Source: a virus. From it: 49,915 nucleotides of DNA. Location of the stretch: IMG/VR virus record IMGVR_UViG_3300042460_000335, positions 1 through 49,915 of that record; one strand, 5' to 3'. The notes under the pieces are model-generated. The model did no database searches, had not been told where the DNA came from, and saw only the letters and a program-made list of their open reading frames with translations. Position 1 is the stretch's first letter; each line of letters opens with the position of its first letter. The position numbers and the translations under genes are program-made. This document shows positions 23,345 to 34,097 of the stretch, in pieces.

Positions 23345-26308
23345 TTATGTTTGCAAGTATGTTGTTAGTAAGTTTACAGTAGCAGTGCCACCTGAACTAG
23401 TTGCATACAATGCTACATTACCTGAAACACCATTAATGTTACTACTGATATCAATGATATCTGCTGTCACATTAGAAGAAATTGATCCATAAATTGTTAT
23501 GTAACTATTTGTTCCATCTTGTACTAACAATGCTTCAACTGACTGATAACCATTTGCGCTTGAAGCACTAATAATATATTTGGCTGTTCTATAATTACCT
23601 GGGGGAAACTGGTCAATAACTGTATTTGTTGTTACTGATACGTTTGTTCTGTTACTCTGTAATCCACCATTGATTAGAACATTACCTGCAGTAACGTTAC
23701 CTGTTACTGCTAAACTTGTTAATGTACCCGTACTTGTAATATTTGGCTGAGCACCTGTAATTAATGTACCACCTAAGTATGTAGCACTAACTAGATTGCC
23801 ACCAGCAACATTACCAAATGTACCATTACCAGTAGCACTTACGATGCCACCAGTGATAATATTACCTGCATTCAAATTACCAGTTGCTGTAATTAGTCCA
23901 CCTGTACCAATATTACCAATATTAGCGTTACCTGTAGCACTTAGTGTTGATGCAAATACACCGGTTGTGTTAACGTTACCAACGTTAGCATTACCAGTTG
24001 CACTAACTATTCCACCTGTGTTGATATTACCACCACCAATGTTACCAGTAGCAGTAATTAAACCACCTGTACCTAAGTTACCGCCGTCAATATTACCTGT
24101 AGCAGTAATTAGTCCACCTGTACCAATGTTACCAATATTAGCGTTACCAGTAGCACTTAGTGTTGTTGCAAATACACCAGTCGTACCTACATTACCAATA
24201 TTTGCATTACCACTTACGCTTAACGTACCTGTTACATTTGCTCCGGTTGCTGTTACAATGATGACATTTGCTGTGCCAGCTACTGTCATTGCTATGTTTC
24301 CATTAGCAGAGATAGCAATATTACTGTTACCACTAGCTAAAGGACCAACTAAATTTGCACCAGTGATATTACCAGTAGCAGTGATTAATCCACCGGTTGT
24401 AATATTACCACCAGTTATATTACCCGTTGCAGATACAACACCACCTGTGTTAATGTTACCACCACCAATATTACCAGTAGCAGTTATTAAACCACCTGTA
24501 CCTAAGTTACCAACATTAGCATCACCGCTGATATTAGCAGTTCCGGTAACGTTTGCACCGGTGCCAGTTACTACCATTGTAGTATTGCCGGCTGATGTTA
24601 GAATAATATTACCGTTAACATTAGGAATAGTTACACTACTTGTACCATTAGAAACACCTGATGTGCTAATAGTTGCAAATGATAGATTCCCTGCTCCGTC
24701 AGTTTGAATAATCTGGCCGCCTGTGCCACCTGTAATTTTTACGTTAGCAACAGCACCTAAACTAGTCTCACCAGAAACAGTTAGTGTTCCGGCAGTTACT
24801 GCACCAGTTGTTCCAATGTTACCAATGTTTGCATTGCCACTAACTGACAATGCAGTTAGTGTTCCTACGCTAGTAATTTGAGACTGTGAATTGTTAACAC
24901 TGAAAGTAGTGTTAGTTAATGTTAATCCAGTACCAGCATCATAAACTTGACTTGTACTAAACTGTGCAAACGTAATGTTTGATGTACCAAATGTGATAGT
25001 TCCTGCTGGGCCACTAACAATGAAACTAGAGCCTTCGTTAACTAGACCACCTTGAACAAAGAAATAATCGTTGATACTTAATTGTTGTGTGCTATCTGGA
25101 CCATATTCATCCGCATCAGTTGTTCTAGTAATAACAGTTGTGCTTGTATATTCGTATACACCATTGAATACTGCATTTGCCTCGTCTTTAACTAAGATAC
25201 GTGTACCGACTGTTTGAACGTTTGCACCGTCAATTAATAAGAATACACCAGTTGTTGTTAAAGTAGCACCAACACCTGCAGTACCATTATTATATGAAAC
25301 TGTACCGCTAGTAGCAGTATCTAATGTAGTTGTTGTTGCGGCTAATACGGGCTGGTGATAAGCAATACCAGTAGAAACTAATGTATCAACATACGATTTA
25401 GATGCCGCATCTGTTGTTAATACTGGATAACCAACATTGTTTATCCATTGTCCAGTCATATTTAGGTTAGCGCCAAAACTACCTCCACCGGTTGCTACTA
25501 ATGCTGTTGTACCAATGTTACCAACATTAGCATTTCCTGATACACTTACACTTGTTAGTATGCCTGTGCTTGTAATATTTGGTTGTGCCGCTGTCGTTAC
25601 AGTACCTGCTGTAGTAGCAGTTGTTGCCGCTAAGTTGGCAACTGTTGTAGTTGATGATACAACTAACGGTGCAGTACCAGTAGCAACACTTGAAACTAAT
25701 TGTGCTGATGTTGTTACATTACCGGTTGCAGTTACTAAACCAGCTGTTGTTAAGTTTGCACCTGATATATTACCAGTAGCAGTTACTAAACCACCTGTTG
25801 TTAAATTGCCACCTGACACGTTGCCAGTAGCAGTGACTACACCACCAGTGACAATGTTTCCACCACCAATGTTGCCTGTAGCAGTGATAAGGCCTGCTGT
25901 TCCAACATTACCTACATTTGCGTTACCAGTTGCGGAAATGACACCGCCTGTAACTAAGTTTCCACCAGTAACATTACCAGTTGCGGTGACTAATCCGCCT
26001 GTATTTAAATTACCTGCATCTACATTTCCAGATACTGATAAAGATACGAGTGTACCTGTACTTGTAATATTGGGTTGAGCACCAATAGTAACATTGCCTG
26101 CATATGCGGCCAAATTAGCATTAGCTATTGCTCCAACAAGGTTTGCAGCCTGTATATTAAACAATGCATTACCATTACCTGCAAGGAAATTAGCTGTTAC
26201 TAAGTTCCCTAAGTTGGCATTTGTAGCGATTAAATTACCAGTGGCAGCATCAAGTATGATGTTACCTGTAGTAATGCCATTCTTAACAACGAAATTTTTT
26301 GTAGTCAT
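23345..26308 (-). CDS. Long tail fibre 3 (987 aa)
   Basis: This fibre has an N-terminus (MTTKNFVVKNGITTGNIIL) nearly identical to that of tail fibre 2. The body consists of many ATGNITGGN/TGGLVTATGNI beta-repeats, with the shared mid-domain near residues 300-470 (IAYHQPVLAATTTTLDTAT, VGTRILVKDEAN). The C-terminal 95 residues (NYRTAKYIISASSANGYQSV through NLLTTYLQT) form a compact tip domain related to that of fibre 4. There is no S74 domain. AAGGA in the stop-codon region of fibre 4 serves as ribosome site. Because fibres 2 and 3 share an N-terminal anchor but have different ends, they may occupy the same attachment point on the virion. Confidence 0.88.
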   Translation of the reverse strand: MTTKNFVVKNGITTGNIILDAATGNLIATNANLGNLVTANFLAGNGNALFNIQAANLVGAIANANLAAYAGNVTIGAQPNITSTGTLVSLSVSGNVDAGNLNTGGLVTATGNVTGGNLVTGGVISATGNANVGNVGTAGLITATGNIGGGNIVTGGVVTATGNVSGGNLTTGGLVTATGNISGANLTTAGLVTATGNVTTSAQLVSSVATGTAPLVVSSTTTVANLAATTATTAGTVTTAAQPNITSTGILTSVSVSGNANVGNIGTTALVATGGGSFGANLNMTGQWINNVGYPVLTTDAASKSYVDTLVSTGIAYHQPVLAATTTTLDTATSGTVSYNNGTAGVGATLTTTGVFLLIDGANVQTVGTRILVKDEANAVFNGVYEYTSTTVITRTTDADEYGPDSTQQLSINDYFFVQGGLVNEGSSFIVSGPAGTITFGTSNITFAQFSTSQVYDAGTGLTLTNTTFSVNNSQSQITSVGTLTALSVSGNANIGNIGTTGAVTAGTLTVSGETSLGAVANVKITGGTGGQIIQTDGAGNLSFATISTSGVSNGTSSVTIPNVNGNIILTSAGNTTMVVTGTGANVTGTANISGDANVGNLGTGGLITATGNIGGGNINTGGVVSATGNITGGNITTGGLITATGNITGANLVGPLASGNSNIAISANGNIAMTVAGTANVIIVTATGANVTGTLSVSGNANIGNVGTTGVFATTLSATGNANIGNIGTGGLITATGNIDGGNLGTGGLITATGNIGGGNINTGGIVSATGNANVGNVNTTGVFASTLSATGNANIGNIGTGGLITATGNLNAGNIITGGIVSATGNGTFGNVAGGNLVSATYLGGTLITGAQPNITSTGTLTSLAVTGNVTAGNVLINGGLQSNRTNVSVTTNTVIDQFPPGNYRTAKYIISASSANGYQSVEALLVQDGTNSYITIYGSISSNVTADIIDISSNINGVSGNVALYATSSGGTATVNLLTTYLQT

Positions 26309-26325
26309 TTTATTTTATATCCTTA

Positions 26326-28506
26326 TCAATCCGGGACGTAAGTGCCCATTAAGTTTAAATTAGTGTTTGGTGCAATCGCTGTCGCATAGACATTGACATT
26401 TCCTGAACTAATATCAGTCGAAAATAGTACGAGATCACTTCCAGACGTTGATAAACTTCCATAAACAGTTATAATACTATTTATGTCATCGTGTACTAAA
26501 AGGACTTCGAGAGCTTGATAATCAGTACCGTCCCCTGCTCTCATCGTATATTTTGCCGATCTGAACTGGGTTGTAGGGAAAGAATCAATCATTGTGTTTG
26601 CTGTAACAGAAATCGCCGGGCGTTTACTGTACAAATCTGTTACTTTGATGTTTACTGCATCAATTGTGTTTGTTACTGTTAAATTACCAGAACTTACGTT
26701 GGCTGTAACACTTAAGTTACCCAACGTACCTACGCTAGTAATGTTTGGTTGTGCGTTAGTAGTTATTGTGCCGGTTAACAAATTACCTGACACTGTACCG
26801 GTAGCTGTTACGTTAACATTAGCAATCAGGTTACCTTGAACTGTTACTGTTTCTGTTGCACCACCCATAACAATATTAGATACAAGACCTAAGTTAATGT
26901 CGTCAACTAGTGATGCAAAGATACCTGCATTATTACCACTAACAGCAATAGTTGCACCGCTTATAGTTACACAACCACTAGTAGATATTAAATAATTTGC
27001 ACTAACTGAATTGGCACTGTCTACGTTACCTTTGAATGTTTGAGCACGTGCATTACCTAATGTGTTAAATGCAACTACTTCATTTGATATAGTTGTTTGG
27101 CTACCAAACGAAAATTCACTATTGCTTGTATCCCAGCCCATAAATGCTGTCTGGGCTTGTGTATCATAATAGTATAATGCTGTACCAACATCTTTTCCTG
27201 TATTAGCTACAGGGAATGCACCATTTGCACCTGAATTAAGAGTAATGATTGGATCTCTAACTGCCAATTCTTCAACGTTTATATAGACTAAATTACCATT
27301 AACAAAAAGATTTCCACCAATGACACCGTTGCCACTGACATTTAATGTTCCGTTAATACTGGCTCCGGAGCCAGTCATAGCAACTACATTTGAATTTCCA
27401 GCAATACTAAAATTAATATTAGCATTGGGTTGTATAATAATATTACTATTGCCATTAATAATAGATGCTGAGTTAGCCGCTTGTGTTCCTACAACAGTAA
27501 ATGTTCCGCCTGATGGGTTAGCTAAGGTGATTCCAGTTCCATTAGAAGATATATTTGAAGAACCTAATCTAATTGTGTTACCAGAAAGATACAAATCTCT
27601 AAATGCATTTGTTGCATTACCTAAGTCATATGTGATATCAACTGTTGGGGTAATATTACCACTTACTTGTAAACTAGTTAATGTACCTACGCTTGTAATA
27701 TTTGGTTGAGCATTAGTTGTAACTGTACCTGCGGTTGTTGCGTTAGCAACTGTACCTGTTACGTTGGCACCTGCTATATTTGTTAAGCCAGAACCGTTAC
27801 CATAATAAGCCCCAGTAGTTAAAACTATATTACCGCTAATTGCTAAATTATTTGTAGCACTATCAAATGACAAGTTAGCAGTTGCGCCAAACTCACCGGC
27901 ATTATTAAATTGTATCTGAGTGTTTGAACCACCCGGGGAACCACCAAAATCTAATGGTTGACCATTAGCATAATAATAATTATTAGTAGCAATACTAGCA
28001 ACTGTAGCATTACCCGGTACTGCAAAGTTACCAGAGGCTTGGTCAAATGTAAAACCTGTGTTGCCGGTTAGTTCACCATTGTCATCAAATATAATTTGAC
28101 TATTAAGAGAGTTTATTGCAGTACCAACTTCTGCTAATATACCATCGATTTCAAAAGTACCATCAATTGTTATTGGTACTGTGAATAAGCCTTGAAAGTT
28201 GTTTGGAACAAAATATGTTTCACCTACGGGTATAAGATAGGGCATAGGAGCCGAACTATCACTACTAGCTGTATCTGCAAATGTCAGATTACCTGCACCA
28301 TCAGTTGTTAATACTTGACCACTATTACCGCCTGCAATATGTATATTTGAAATTGTACCTAATGTTACATTTGAGGTAGAATTAAAATTTACTATACCGT
28401 TAGCAGTAATATTTGTAGTGGTTATATCCCCGTTTGCAAGTATTACGTCAACTGACGTATTACCAACAGATATACCTGCGATAGAGTTAAAGGGTCTTAG
28501 TGCCAT
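26326..28506 (-). CDS. Long tail fibre 4 (726 aa)
   Basis: This is a repetitive beta-rich fibre. The N-terminus (MALRPFNSIAGISVGNTSVD, VILANGDITT) is of the same type as fibre 5. It contains two copies of the QIQFNNAGEFG/QIIFDDNGELTGN segment used by all long fibres here, a PYLIPVGETYFVPNNFQGLF domain related to one in fibre 2, and a non-repeat block near residues 400-480 (RDPIITLNSGANGAFPVANT). The C-terminal tip (FRSAKYTMRAGDGTDYQALE through LMGTYVPD) resembles fibre 3. No enzyme motif is seen. It lies 18 bases after fibre 5 and 17 before fibre 3. Confidence 0.87.
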   Translation of the reverse strand: MALRPFNSIAGISVGNTSVDVILANGDITTTNITANGIVNFNSTSNVTLGTISNIHIAGGNSGQVLTTDGAGNLTFADTASSDSSAPMPYLIPVGETYFVPNNFQGLFTVPITIDGTFEIDGILAEVGTAINSLNSQIIFDDNGELTGNTGFTFDQASGNFAVPGNATVASIATNNYYYANGQPLDFGGSPGGSNTQIQFNNAGEFGATANLSFDSATNNLAISGNIVLTTGAYYGNGSGLTNIAGANVTGTVANATTAGTVTTNAQPNITSVGTLTSLQVSGNITPTVDITYDLGNATNAFRDLYLSGNTIRLGSSNISSNGTGITLANPSGGTFTVVGTQAANSASIINGNSNIIIQPNANINFSIAGNSNVVAMTGSGASINGTLNVSGNGVIGGNLFVNGNLVYINVEELAVRDPIITLNSGANGAFPVANTGKDVGTALYYYDTQAQTAFMGWDTSNSEFSFGSQTTISNEVVAFNTLGNARAQTFKGNVDSANSVSANYLISTSGCVTISGATIAVSGNNAGIFASLVDDINLGLVSNIVMGGATETVTVQGNLIANVNVTATGTVSGNLLTGTITTNAQPNITSVGTLGNLSVTANVSSGNLTVTNTIDAVNIKVTDLYSKRPAISVTANTMIDSFPTTQFRSAKYTMRAGDGTDYQALEVLLVHDDINSIITVYGSLSTSGSDLVLFSTDISSGNVNVYATAIAPNTNLNLMGTYVPD

Positions 28507-28524
28507 ATATATTACTTCTTATGT

Positions 28525-31500
28525 TTATATAAATCTTACTTGTGTTGTCCAAACTGTGCTATTACTACTTGCAGGGGTCACTTGTAATGCTACATTACCA
28601 GAAACAATATTAACTGCTAATACTCCGGTTTGTCCACCTAAGTTTACTGTACTAAATGTTGAGTAATCAGCATTTGTGCCATCTGTTACAGCTTGAACAG
28701 TTGCCATTGAATATTTAGAACCGGTTGAATCAATTCCCTTAACAATGAATTCAAGACCGGTAACACCCGAAACAGTATAAGTAGCAATTGTTTGATTAGC
28801 TGTGATTGAAGTGGTAGTTGTTGTACCAAACGAAATTGTTGTGTCACCCACTTCTACTGCTACATTTGCTACTAATGTGTTAGCTTCTAAATTACCTACA
28901 CTAAAGTTACCAGATACACCTAAGTTACCTGTAATGTTTGCACCGGTTGCTGTTACAACCAATGATGTATTGCCGCCGGCAGTTAAATTAATATTACCAT
29001 TAGCTGTTGGTATAACAACATTACTACTACCATTAATTAATGTACCAGTAAAGAAGTTAGCTGTTGCTAAGTTACCTAAGTTTGCGTTTAATGAAACAAT
29101 GTTACCACTGAAGTTTGCAGTATTTCCTGCAAGTTCTAAATTAACCGTTAAGTTACTTGTTGTGATATTGCTTGCAATATTAGCAAAGTTAGCAGTTAAC
29201 AGGTTACCTGCGTTTGTGTTCAACGCAACAATGTTACCACTGAAGTTTGCAGTATTTCCAGATAACTGTAAGTTAACTGTTAAGTTAGGTACTATTACAT
29301 TACCACTGAAGTTAGCAGTATTACCTGATAATTCTAAGTTAACAGTTGCATTATTTGTTACTAAGTTTGAGCTAATGTTGGCATTAGCAGTAGTTAGTAA
29401 CGCATTACTAGTGATATTATTTGCTAATAAGTTTCCACCAATGTTTGCAAAGTTAGTAAACGATGCATTATTACCGTTAATGTATGCGTTACTTGTTACG
29501 TTGCCATTAGATTCAATGATACCGTCAACACGTAGATTACCAGTAATATTAGCAATATTACCAATACTTAGATTGTTAGCGGTAACATTACCATTGCTTA
29601 GTGTATTCCAAGTTATGCTACTGAATGTTGCATCACCTATGTTCGGTGTTGTTAGATTTGCACCAGTTTTAACAACAATGTTACCACCACTAATAGCAGT
29701 AGTATCATTGTCAACATTTGCAGAAATAATTGTACCAGTAATAGCAATACCATTACCTGGACTATATGAACCGGCTGCACTAAATTGACTGAATACTATA
29801 CTGTCTACACCAATTATTATTTCGCCAGGGGGAGCAGTTAATACATAAGAAGAACCAGCATTCTGTGATCCTTGTGATGTAAAGAAATACGATCCTGCAT
29901 TTAAAGCTGTATCACTATTTGGTTGGTAAGAGTCACCGTCACTTGAGCGTGTTAGCACCCAATTTGTTGATACGGTTCCAACTGTTGTTACCTCGTATAT
30001 ACCATTTTCAAATTGATTAGTTTGACCTTGAACAAGAACTCTTGCACCAACTGTCATTAAAACACTATCAATAGTTAATGCGACTTGTGCGCCTGAATTT
30101 GTAAGTGTTGCTCCAACACCACCATTACCTAATGCTGGCTCTGTTAAACCAGATGCATTAGTAAGTGTAGTAACTTCGGCACCAAAGTAACCATCTTTAA
30201 TAGTAATCTCAGTTAATGTAGGTGCACTAAATACAAAGTATGCTTCACCACCAATTATACCATCAAATGAGTTCGTAAATGTAATGTTATCATCTACTGC
30301 TAATCCGTGATTTCCACTAAACGTAATTGTTTTACCACCAGCAATAGTAGTAACAGATAGTACAGTACCGCCATTATCATATGTAGATGCTAAATTAGTT
30401 TTTGTAGTTACATTGGCTGCAGTATGAATTTGCAAACCTTGAGCAGTGCTATCAACATATTCTTTTGTTGCCGCATCATTAGGATTTACCGGTAATGCAA
30501 CTTGTGTGATGTTATGTAATCCAACATCAACATTACCTACACCACTTGGTGAAAGTATAATATTATTATTTGCACCAGCCGCACTAATTGTAATAGCACC
30601 TGTTGGTGCAGTAATATTTGCTGTCTTAACACTACCAAGTAATGCTTCACCTGTAACATTAGCGTTTGCACTATTTAAGAAAAGATTTGCTGAAATGTTA
30701 CCATTAGATAACATATTACCTGACGTTGTGTTAATTTCACCAACAACATATAAACCAGTAGAACTAAATGTTGCTGTGTTTGCACTACCAGCGACTGTAA
30801 TTTCTACGTTAGCGTTGCTGTATACTTTAACATTACTTGTACCATTTGCTAATGCGCCAACTATATTTGCGGCTGTTACGTTACCAGCAAAGTTTGCAGT
30901 GTTTGCAGAAATATTATTAACACCACTGATGTTACCACCAGACATTGTGATATCACCACCTGAGCCTGTAGTAGAAATATTTCCACCAGCAACTATATCA
31001 GTAGTAACATCTAAGTTACCTATGTTGCCATAACTTGCATAAACATTGTCAGTGATAATATGACCACCAACTGTATTACCAACATCTAATTGCCCACCAC
31101 CTGAGTTGAAAGCTTTATCGTAACTGAAGTTTGCAACAGCGTTAGTTATGTTAGCATCGTTAAAAAGAATTTCTGTGTTTGCGCCAGGAGCAGTAATATT
31201 ACCAGAAATATTACCAAAGAAACTAGTAGCAATAACATTACCAACAACTGTCAAGTTACTTGCAACATCATCAAATGTGTAATTTGAACTACCAATTAAG
31301 AACGAGTTAGCATTAGCATATACAACTTGTGTGTTTGATATTGTTGATACTTTTGCGTTAGCTGTTTCTGTCGTTCCAGTAACATTAGCATTTCCGGTTA
31401 CAGTCAATACATTAGTAGAAAAATCAAATACTAAATTTGCACTTGCGCCAAAGTTATTATTACCATCGTTGAACTGTAATTGTGTGTTAGCTCCTGCAGC

Positions 31501-32112
31501 CTCTTGTAAGTCCCATGGTTGACCATTAGCATATAATAGATTATTAGTACGTAGATTACCAACGTTAGCAGTATCAGTTACAAACAAATTGCTTGATAAA
31601 TTAGCAAAGTTTGCTTCAACTAAATTACCTAAGTTAGCATTTAATGAAGTTAGATTACCACTGAAGTTAGCTACATTACCATTAATTTGTTGTGAAACGT
31701 TAACATAATTAGCAGTAGCTAAGTTACCTAAACTGGCATTTAGGGAAGTTAGATTACCACTGAAGTTAGCTACATTACCAAATAATGTTTTAGTAATATT
31801 TGCGTTACCTAATACAGTTAATATTTGTATACTGTCATCATATGTAAAGTTTGCACTAGCCGCAAAGTTATTACCTAAGTTATATTGAATCTGTGTGTTG
31901 CCACCGGCGGCTTCTTGCAAGTCCCAAGGATTACCGTTAGCATATAACAAATTATCTGTACGTAAATTACCAACATTAGCGGTGTTAGTTACATAAAGAT
32001 TAGCTGTTAAATTTGCGTTACCTGTTGTAATGTCACCATTTGCCAGTATCACGTTAGCTGGAACTTCTCCTACTGAGAAGCCACCTACCGAGTTGAATGG
32101 TTTAATTGCCAT
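28525..32112 (-). CDS. Long tail fibre 5 (1195 aa)
   Basis: This is the longest fibre. It begins MAIKPFNSVGGFSVGEVPAN. Its body is dominated by NFSGNLTSLNANLGNLATAN and similar 18-20 residue beta-repeats. A mid-domain like that of fibres 1-3 is present (QGLQIHTAANVTTKTNLAST, VGARVLVQGQTN) but carries an insertion around residues 590-650 (GKTITFSGNHGLAVDDNITF), so it is longer than its paralogs. The C-terminal 110 residues form a different tip (TYTVSGVTGLEFIVKGIDST ending VWTTQVRFI). It has its own GATAAATA late promoter at 32141-32134 and an AAGGA ribosome site. Confidence 0.88.
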   Translation of the reverse strand: MAIKPFNSVGGFSVGEVPANVILANGDITTGNANLTANLYVTNTANVGNLRTDNLLYANGNPWDLQEAAGGNTQIQYNLGNNFAASANFTYDDSIQILTVLGNANITKTLFGNVANFSGNLTSLNASLGNLATANYVNVSQQINGNVANFSGNLTSLNANLGNLVEANFANLSSNLFVTDTANVGNLRTNNLLYANGQPWDLQEAAGANTQLQFNDGNNNFGASANLVFDFSTNVLTVTGNANVTGTTETANAKVSTISNTQVVYANANSFLIGSSNYTFDDVASNLTVVGNVIATSFFGNISGNITAPGANTEILFNDANITNAVANFSYDKAFNSGGGQLDVGNTVGGHIITDNVYASYGNIGNLDVTTDIVAGGNISTTGSGGDITMSGGNISGVNNISANTANFAGNVTAANIVGALANGTSNVKVYSNANVEITVAGSANTATFSSTGLYVVGEINTTSGNMLSNGNISANLFLNSANANVTGEALLGSVKTANITAPTGAITISAAGANNNIILSPSGVGNVDVGLHNITQVALPVNPNDAATKEYVDSTAQGLQIHTAANVTTKTNLASTYDNGGTVLSVTTIAGGKTITFSGNHGLAVDDNITFTNSFDGIIGGEAYFVFSAPTLTEITIKDGYFGAEVTTLTNASGLTEPALGNGGVGATLTNSGAQVALTIDSVLMTVGARVLVQGQTNQFENGIYEVTTVGTVSTNWVLTRSSDGDSYQPNSDTALNAGSYFFTSQGSQNAGSSYVLTAPPGEIIIGVDSIVFSQFSAAGSYSPGNGIAITGTIISANVDNDTTAISGGNIVVKTGANLTTPNIGDATFSSITWNTLSNGNVTANNLSIGNIANITGNLRVDGIIESNGNVTSNAYINGNNASFTNFANIGGNLLANNITSNALLTTANANISSNLVTNNATVNLELSGNTANFSGNVIVPNLTVNLQLSGNTANFSGNIVALNTNAGNLLTANFANIASNITTSNLTVNLELAGNTANFSGNIVSLNANLGNLATANFFTGTLINGSSNVVIPTANGNINLTAGGNTSLVVTATGANITGNLGVSGNFSVGNLEANTLVANVAVEVGDTTISFGTTTTTSITANQTIATYTVSGVTGLEFIVKGIDSTGSKYSMATVQAVTDGTNADYSTFSTVNLGGQTGVLAVNIVSGNVALQVTPASSNSTVWTTQVRFI

Positions 32113-32133
32113 GATTCTTTTCCTTTACACTTA

Positions 32134-32141
32134 TATTTATC
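32134..32141 (-). promoter_or_regulatory. T4-like late promoter (GATAAATA) for tail fibre 5
   Basis: The minus strand reads GATAAATA about 22 bases before the ATG at 32112, between two fibre genes. An AAAGGAAAAG ribosome site follows. Spacing agrees with transcription starting just upstream of that site. Confidence 0.6.
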
Positions 32142-32157
32142 TTATTTTTATAATAGA

Positions 32158-34038
32158 TCATGGAGTATACTCCGTAATCAATATTTTGTATGATGTGACA
32201 TTAGTTGAATCAGGTGTCACCCTTAATTCAATTAGTGCGTCTACAACTACATTACCAGGAGTGTATGTTACATCAAAGCTACCCACTCCACCATTTATTA
32301 ATAAACTTCCATATTCATTCCATTGAACAATATTGCCCAATATGACTGAAGAAATTTTCGAAACTTGTCTTGTACCACTTCCCAAATCTGTTGAAATAAT
32401 ATGAAAATCTATGCCTGAAACATTTGCCGCTTCAGTAGACCATAACAATTGATTAGCTGCCGTAGACGATGTAGTTGCCGCATACACAGAACTAGTTGAG
32501 AACTTATAAACACCTGCACCAATTTGAGTAGAATTTGCTACTAAGTTACCAGCAACTTGGAATGTATTGGTATTTTCATTAAACGTTAAGAACGCACTAC
32601 CACCAAACAATCCATTATCATTATACTGAACTTGTGTGTTTGACCCACCTGGTACTCCATTACCACCACCGTTACCACCACCTGCTGTCCAAGACAAGTT
32701 ACCGGCGCCGTCTGTACTTAATACATATCCATTTAGACCACCGGTGATATGAATGTTTGCTACATTTCCTAATGTAACATTAGCCGAACCTGTAGCGTTT
32801 AAATTACCATTAACAGTTAATAGTGCCGCAGAACTTATTACTGCATTGTTACTAAATGTAGCCGTACCTGTTACATTAAGAGTAGTTGTAAAGGTAGTAC
32901 CTGATACTGATATAGTTTGTGAGCTAAGAGTATTTGCTACTCCTACATTACCTATATTTGCATTACCTGATACACTTACTGACGTAAGCGTTCCAACACT
33001 TGTTATGTTAGGTTGTGCGTTTGTATAAATCGTACTTGATACTAACGCATTAGCAACTTGTCCAACAATATTTGCAGCCGGTACATTTGTTAAGTTGTTC
33101 GAAACAATATTACCATTGCCACCATTAATAACTAAACTATTTCCGGAAGCAGTTAATACTACATTGGCTAAGTAAATTGAATTGCCTGCTAGATATATAT
33201 CTTTCCAACGATTTGTATTATTACCTAAGGTGTAAAGATTGCTAGTTGCTGGTATTAGATTACCATTGACAAGATTAGCATTTAAACTACCAATATTAGC
33301 ATTACCGGATACTGATACATTTAGTAATGTACCAAGACTTGTAATATTAGGTTGACTACTAACTGTTACATTGCCTGCAAAGTTAGCAAAGTTAGCAATA
33401 GGCGTAAAGTTTGCATTACCGACGCCGGTTAAGAATGCACCATTACCCAAAAAGTAGTTAGCTGATACATTACCCGTAACTGATAATGAAGTTAGTGTAC
33501 CAAGACTTGTAATGTTTGGTTGTGCGGCAACTGTAACATTACCTGCATAATTAGCAGAGTTAGATGTTGTTGCACTAACATTTGTTATTTGACTGCCGTC
33601 ACCTATAAAGTAATTAGCAGTGATATTTCCGTTTGCTGATATGTTAGCAATAACAATATTTCCACTACCGATAAAATTGTTAGATACAATATTACCTGAT
33701 ACAGATAATATATTGGTTGTTTTATTGTATATGAAGCCAGCATCACCACCAAAGTTGCCTTGGTCGTTGAACTGAACTTGTGTATTTGCGCCACCTGGAG
33801 TACCATTACCACCGCCACCATTGCCACCTGGTGCCCAAGTTAATCTACCTTCACCGTCTGTTTGTAGGAAATAACCGTTTTCACCGCCGGCAATAATAAT
33901 ATTACCAACAGGTCCTAAATTTGATGTACCACTAACAGTCAACCCGTTTAGGGTGGCTACACCGTTATCATTTATAACTAGTATCGGTGGTATACCTACT
34001 GATAATCCACCATATAAACCGAAGGGTTCAACTGCCAT
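32158..34038 (-). CDS. Long tail fibre 6 (626 aa)
   Basis: This is the most promoter-proximal fibre. The N-terminus reads MAVEPFGLYGGLSVGIPPIL, then NGYFLQTDGEGRLTWAPGG and NTQVQFNDQGNFGGDAGFIY, the standard opening blocks of this fibre family. The body has fewer repeats than its neighbours. The C-terminal tip (VSGIDFHIISTDLGSGTRQV through KILITEYTP) resembles that of fibre 5. A GATAAATA promoter lies upstream at 34074-34067, and TTAGGA gives a ribosome site. As the first gene of the fibre region it may encode a proximal segment, but that is inference. Confidence 0.87.
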   Translation of the reverse strand: MAVEPFGLYGGLSVGIPPILVINDNGVATLNGLTVSGTSNLGPVGNIIIAGGENGYFLQTDGEGRLTWAPGGNGGGGNGTPGGANTQVQFNDQGNFGGDAGFIYNKTTNILSVSGNIVSNNFIGSGNIVIANISANGNITANYFIGDGSQITNVSATTSNSANYAGNVTVAAQPNITSLGTLTSLSVTGNVSANYFLGNGAFLTGVGNANFTPIANFANFAGNVTVSSQPNITSLGTLLNVSVSGNANIGSLNANLVNGNLIPATSNLYTLGNNTNRWKDIYLAGNSIYLANVVLTASGNSLVINGGNGNIVSNNLTNVPAANIVGQVANALVSSTIYTNAQPNITSVGTLTSVSVSGNANIGNVGVANTLSSQTISVSGTTFTTTLNVTGTATFSNNAVISSAALLTVNGNLNATGSANVTLGNVANIHITGGLNGYVLSTDGAGNLSWTAGGGNGGGNGVPGGSNTQVQYNDNGLFGGSAFLTFNENTNTFQVAGNLVANSTQIGAGVYKFSTSSVYAATTSSTAANQLLWSTEAANVSGIDFHIISTDLGSGTRQVSKISSVILGNIVQWNEYGSLLINGGVGSFDVTYTPGNVVVDALIELRVTPDSTNVTSYKILITEYTP

Positions 34039-34066
34039 TGTTCATCCTAAATTTTATCTAATATAT

Positions 34067-34074
34067 TATTTATC
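34067..34074 (-). promoter_or_regulatory. T4-like late promoter (GATAAATA) for the fibre region
   Basis: The minus strand carries GATAAATA about 28 bases before the ATG of tail fibre 6, with AGGA between. It lies just after a terminator-like stem at 34098-34124, a terminator-then-promoter order seen elsewhere in the window. Confidence 0.62.
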
Positions 34075-34097
34075 TATAAACATTATCTTTTCCCTAC

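Noticed and set aside
11111-34038. CRISPR-like or diversity-generating repeats in the fibre region
   Set aside because: The repeats are in-frame coding repeats of 54-base period without spacers. No reverse transcriptase or template repeat is present in the window.
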